From NCBI GenBank assembly GCA_963854835.1, contig OY978526.1:72760418-72824417 (forward strand): a DNA stretch of 64,000 nucleotides, read 5' to 3'. This DNA comes from Megamerina dolium (taxonomy: Eukaryota; Arthropoda; Insecta; Diptera; Megamerinidae). Below are positions 60,011 to 64,000 of this stretch, piece after piece. Positions within the stretch are counted from its first letter, which is position 1, and each line of letters begins with the position of its first letter. The translations under genes were made by a program, and so were the position numbers. The notes beneath the pieces were generated by a model that searched no databases, had not been told where the DNA came from, and saw nothing but the letters and a program-made list of their open reading frames with translations.

Positions 60011-60689
60011 CTCTAATATTTTTGCTAGACATATCTGCTACTTGCAGCCCATAAAGAGGATTCCCAACAGAATTTACACCCTCATTTATTTGTACTAATT
60101 TTTGTTTCTAAGCCTATTTACTCTCTATAGTCGATGCTTAGGAAGGCTTCCTGACAAAAAGCATCTGTAAATCGACAAATAACTTCATAATTACCCAGGG
60201 ATCGCTTGTGTCCATTAATACGTCGATGATTCTATAAATATTCTAAAGCCAAAACTTTTCTCCATCAAGTAAGGAGTCGTAGAACCTAATCTAAACTTGT
60301 AAATTATCCCGAAATAATAATTTCTGCAGAATTTTTCCTAGAAAACAGAGTAACATTTTTTTCCAATGTCCAGCAAACAAATAATGATTTTTTTTTTATT
60401 AAAAAAAAAAAAAAAGAACAAAACAGGGCCGTATACAATGGTCCGAAATATCTATGTTTCAGAAAGCTTGAGAAAGTATTGTCGCAAATAGTCGCCGCTT
60501 CGGAACGCCTAATCTAAATAGCGCCCTTCAAATACAATATAAATTTAGCATATACGACAAACATGGAAGAAAATTTCGTCCAAAGTTCGTCGGAGCCAAT
60601 CAATCTCAACTTAAAATTATATATAATTCTAAGATAAAGTAAAGTGATGGAGAGTTTATGTACGCTCTGATGTCAAATTCATTACAATA

Positions 60690-60915
60690 GAGGAGCGGTT
60701 TGAAATCAATCAGCAAAGGTCGAGGATTCAATCCACGGCTGAGGCAACTTTATTATCGAAAATATTTTTTCTTATACAGGTACCGAGTTGTAACAACAGC
60801 AGCGGCAGCTTGTTAAAAAGTCTGTCAATATCACAAGGATATTTAACTCGCACAACAATACTGGAAGACAAGTTCGCTGGTATCACAAAGGGCATTTCTG
60901 GTCTAAATGTGACCT
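60690..60915 (+). mobile_element. tRNA-derived SINE, diverged copy
   Basis: B-box-like GGTCGAGGATTCAATCC, then TTATCGAAAATATTTTTTC, CAGGTACCGAGTTG, AACTCGCACAACAATACTGG and CAAAGGGCATTTCTGG. Large internal losses. Confidence 0.65.
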
Positions 60916-61417
60916 CTCAGAGAAAAAAAATCTACTAAAGTGTCGATATGCACCATTTTGATTGAAATGAGTTCATGGTGTTCTTCTAATCTCACCATCA
61001 CAATAGATTTGTCCCGGTTTTAACCGCACGCAAAATGTGCTCTTCGCTCGCCGGCGCCAGTTGAAAATATCAGTCGCAACAGTAGAAAATTAACAATTGA
61101 ATTTCTATTGTACTATGACCGACTGTAGCACAAAAGGATTCGCATAAACGCATATTCAACATATGTTAGTTGGGATTTTCCCAGATGTGCATCTGTCCAT
61201 TAAAGTGTACCTTATTTTGAAGAAAATCGAATTTTAAGAAATTTTTAATGGTGCTGGTCTCTTAGAATTAGGATGAACCTTTCAATGCTGTATCTTCTTT
61301 CAATGTTAATTCTTAGAATTATAACAATGAATATAATTTTAGAATATATTAGCTCGCTAATGCAAATTTGATACAGCTACCTTTGTTCTCTTTGAAGATT
61401 TTCGTATTTGTGACTTC

Positions 61418-61690
61418 CGTAGCTAAGTACGTTAGTGCACTGGTTCTCTGTCCAATTTAGAAGTTAAAATTATTTATTTTTTGGAACGGAGTCCACCTGT
61501 TGTCAATTCTGTCAACGATTAAAATTCTCATGAAAAATTTAAGAAAGCGATGGGATAAGAAAGTTCAGAAAAAGTAACGTCGCAAGAGCTTTGACCTTTG
61601 GAATCAGCAAATATAAGTAAGTCCCTTCGGATACTGTCCCAATTTGACATGAACAACAGCTTCTCAGGAACAGGCTACCCAAAACTTTCA
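61418..61690 (+). mobile_element. tRNA-derived SINE, diverged copy
   Basis: Worn A-box (CCGTAGCTAAGTACGTTAG), then GGAACGGAGTCCACCTGTTG, GTTCAGAAAAAGTAACGTCG, AAATATAAGTAAGTCCCTTC and GATACTGTCCCAATTTGACA. Recognisable but old. Confidence 0.7.
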
Positions 61691-61699
61691 CAGACATGC

Positions 61700-63100
61700 T
61701 TCTAACTCTTGTTATGAGAATACATTTTCATTGCACCTAAAATGGTGAAATCCATCTTCAACGCAAACATTTCAAATAAATTTTAATTTTATTGCCCTTA
61801 AATACATAAGAAATTATTTCTTCTCTCTCAGGTTTAGAACAGTAAGAACGTAATCGTCTTTACAAACGTCATTCTTCCCTTCTAGTTCACAGTCACTGCT
61901 TTAGGTAATCCATTTTGAAAAACGGTTTCAAGTGCCTTGAAGCTTGCAGAATTAGAGCACACTATCTTATAAAGTAGAGGCGTGATTCATTTAGAGATAC
62001 TTTCTTCAGTAGGGATTTTATGACAGATCAAGCTGTCAAACTGTAAAATTGTCGTGGTATTTCTATTCAGTATTGTTTGGCATTTCATCGTTGGACGAAT
62101 TTGTCGCACACAGTGTTTAGAAATTATTCAAATTTTTATGAAACGATGCTTGTATTTTCTGCCCTTAAAGTAATAAGCTATTGGGTCCATTTGTGGCATA
62201 ATGGCTAAGTCAATAAGTAAAACTGACATAGTTGGGCCGAAGAGTAACCCAAACTACTTGGGAGCGAAATTACAGGTGGTTTATATATTATATATTTATA
62301 GATTCTACGCCGAATACCACTCGAGTTGCTCTAACACGTCATTGAAAATTAGAACCTCAGAATGTAATTAATTTATTAATTATTAATTAATTAATATGTA
62401 ATAAAGTCAATTAATATTTCAATTACTATTTTCTTATTGAGGCCCTATGCTCCAATGGGTGATACAAGAAATGATGATGATGATAATTTTCCTGAACTTC
62501 GAATTATTCGGGATAATATCGTGGGCCAGTAGTGGCGTATAATAATATAATATATATGTATAAGAATACAGTTTTAATGAATGATTTTTAAAAATCTACA
62601 TATTATTATGTTTCTTTTTTAACAAGTCCATCGGCCAAGAGGGATCTCTCCCACGAACACTAACCCCCTGGCTATGCCGGAATTAATAATCATAATGATT
62701 TTATATGGTAATCAAGATAATGGTGAATTTTTAAGTTCTTTTTTTAAAAAAGCTTTTTATTACACTTTTCATCTGACGCACATTCATAGTTGCCACTTAT
62801 GCCCAAATAGTTGAGCGCATGATTTTTGGAAAACAATTTTTCTAAAAATTTAAAAATTATTATAATTTTGTTATATCAAGAAATTGTGGTTACACCTCAT
62901 AGTGTTAGAATGGATAGAATTGTGTAGAATTAGATTAGGTATTTTCCTCAGGCACTGAAGCATGTGATGCCCATTGCAAAAATTTGTGTTTTATCGTCAT
63001 CAAATAAATCAGAAATTATTTGTTTTTTCTTGTGTTTGGTATATTGAAAGAAGATAATTGTTTGTTGAATCATTGTGAATGATTGTGAATTTGAACCTTT
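61700..63100. other. intergenic DNA
   Basis: AT-rich, with the second MITE-like copy near 62600-62685 noted above. No gene seen. Confidence 0.45.
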
Positions 63101-63114
63101 TTCAATAAATCGCA

Positions 63115-63580
63115 ATGTTAGTTAACTAATGGTTAACTAAGCAACGATAATAAAAAATTCATTGTTGAAAAATTATCAGTGAATGTGAATTTGAATTCTT
63201 ATTGTTAAATTGTGCTTTTGGTTAACTAATGGTTAACTTTTGGCATTCCAAAGATTTAGCTAATGTTTAACTAAGTATTGAGAATAAAATATTGATTGTT
63301 GGGTTATTATCAGTAATTAAACAATGACTCTGAATTTGAATCGTTACCATTAAATTGCGTTGTTGATTAACCTATGGGACTAGGAAGATTTAACTAATGG
63401 TTAACTAAGCACTGAGAATCAAATATTGATTGTTGAGTTATTGTCAGTAGTTAAACCATGATTCTCAATTTGAATCCTTACTGTTGTATAATGTTGTTGA
63501 TTAATCTATAGGACTACGAAGATTTAACTAATGGTTAACTAAGCATTGAGAATAAAATATTGATATTGAAAATATTGTTG
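63115..63580 (+). repeat. tandem array, about 135 bp unit with TTAACTAATGGTTAACTAAG core
   Basis: The core recurs at about 63118, 63253, 63389 and 63523, a spacing of 134-136. Units also share GAGAATAAAATATTGATTGTTG and GAATTTGAATCCTTA. The last three units are closest to each other. The core holds a near-palindrome. Confidence 0.78.
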
Positions 63581-64000
63581 AATTATTTTCAGTAACTTGG
63601 CGTAATAAAATGTCGATAAAGTAAGGTACATTCTAGTTAGTGCATACATTCAACTTGTGAAACATTTTCGAAAATACAAATTTGCTTTTAAATAATCAAC
63701 ATATTTACATACATATATTAGAAAAAATTACATAAAAATAAAAGTGAAATTAATAAACGATGAAATGAATAAATATTGACTACAGATATTTTAAGTATTT
63801 ACCAATGTTCGCATACATACATAAGTAATTGTACGAGTATACATACAAATAAATACTACTTAGGTATTTATGAGCTCACACATGGGTTGCATAATAAATG
63901 AATATTGAACAAATAGGTATGTAGATATTTTACACAATAATTAGCTAAGCGTATATTTGTATTTGGAAATTCAACAGCAACAGCAACAGCAGCAACAGAC

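Overview
This is eukaryotic, AT-rich, intron-bearing insect DNA. The strongest anchor is one large minus-strand gene whose exons encode a two-zinc-finger GATA transcription factor. Its fingers, exon plan and long Gln/His/Asn-rich flanks match Drosophila serpent (srp). With the transposon content (RTE-type LINE, mariner and Tc1 relics, a tRNA-derived SINE family), this points to a higher fly, most likely a tephritid-like fruit fly. The species is an inference.

Layout. Positions 1-2121 are the 3' part of an RTE-like non-LTR retrotransposon with an uninterrupted reverse transcriptase frame that continues off the left edge. From 2.1 to about 20 kb lies gene-poor DNA downstream of srp, holding a LINE relic, SINE copies, a fold-back element and mariner/Tc1 relics. 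The srp gene runs right to left. Its stop codon is at 22177 and its start codon at 54171, and a possible non-coding 5' exon lies at about 54.4 kb. Its 3' flank, probably the 3' UTR, contains a tandem duplication of about 0.5 kb. From 54.4 to 64 kb is upstream DNA with more SINEs, a TIR element and degenerate tandem repeats.

The srp coding model is: exon 1 54171-51587; exon 2 32564-32078; exon 3 31998-31788; then either exon 4A 27115-26943 (N-finger) or exon 4B 26365-26253 (no finger); exon 5 25865-25701 (C-finger); exon 6 23919-23781; exon 7 23585-22177. All junctions agree in phase. The two isoforms come to 1722 aa (4A) and 1702 aa (4B). Using both alternative exons, or neither, shifts the frame into a stop, so the reading frame itself enforces a one-or-the-other choice.

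The 19-kb intron 1 and the 4.7-kb intron 3 are filled with degenerate tandem-repeat arrays (about 153 bp, 155 bp and 62 bp periods) and transposon scraps. I found no second host gene that I can support, no complete tRNA gene, no CRISPR array and no bacterial system. All calls come from reading the sequence; no database search was run.
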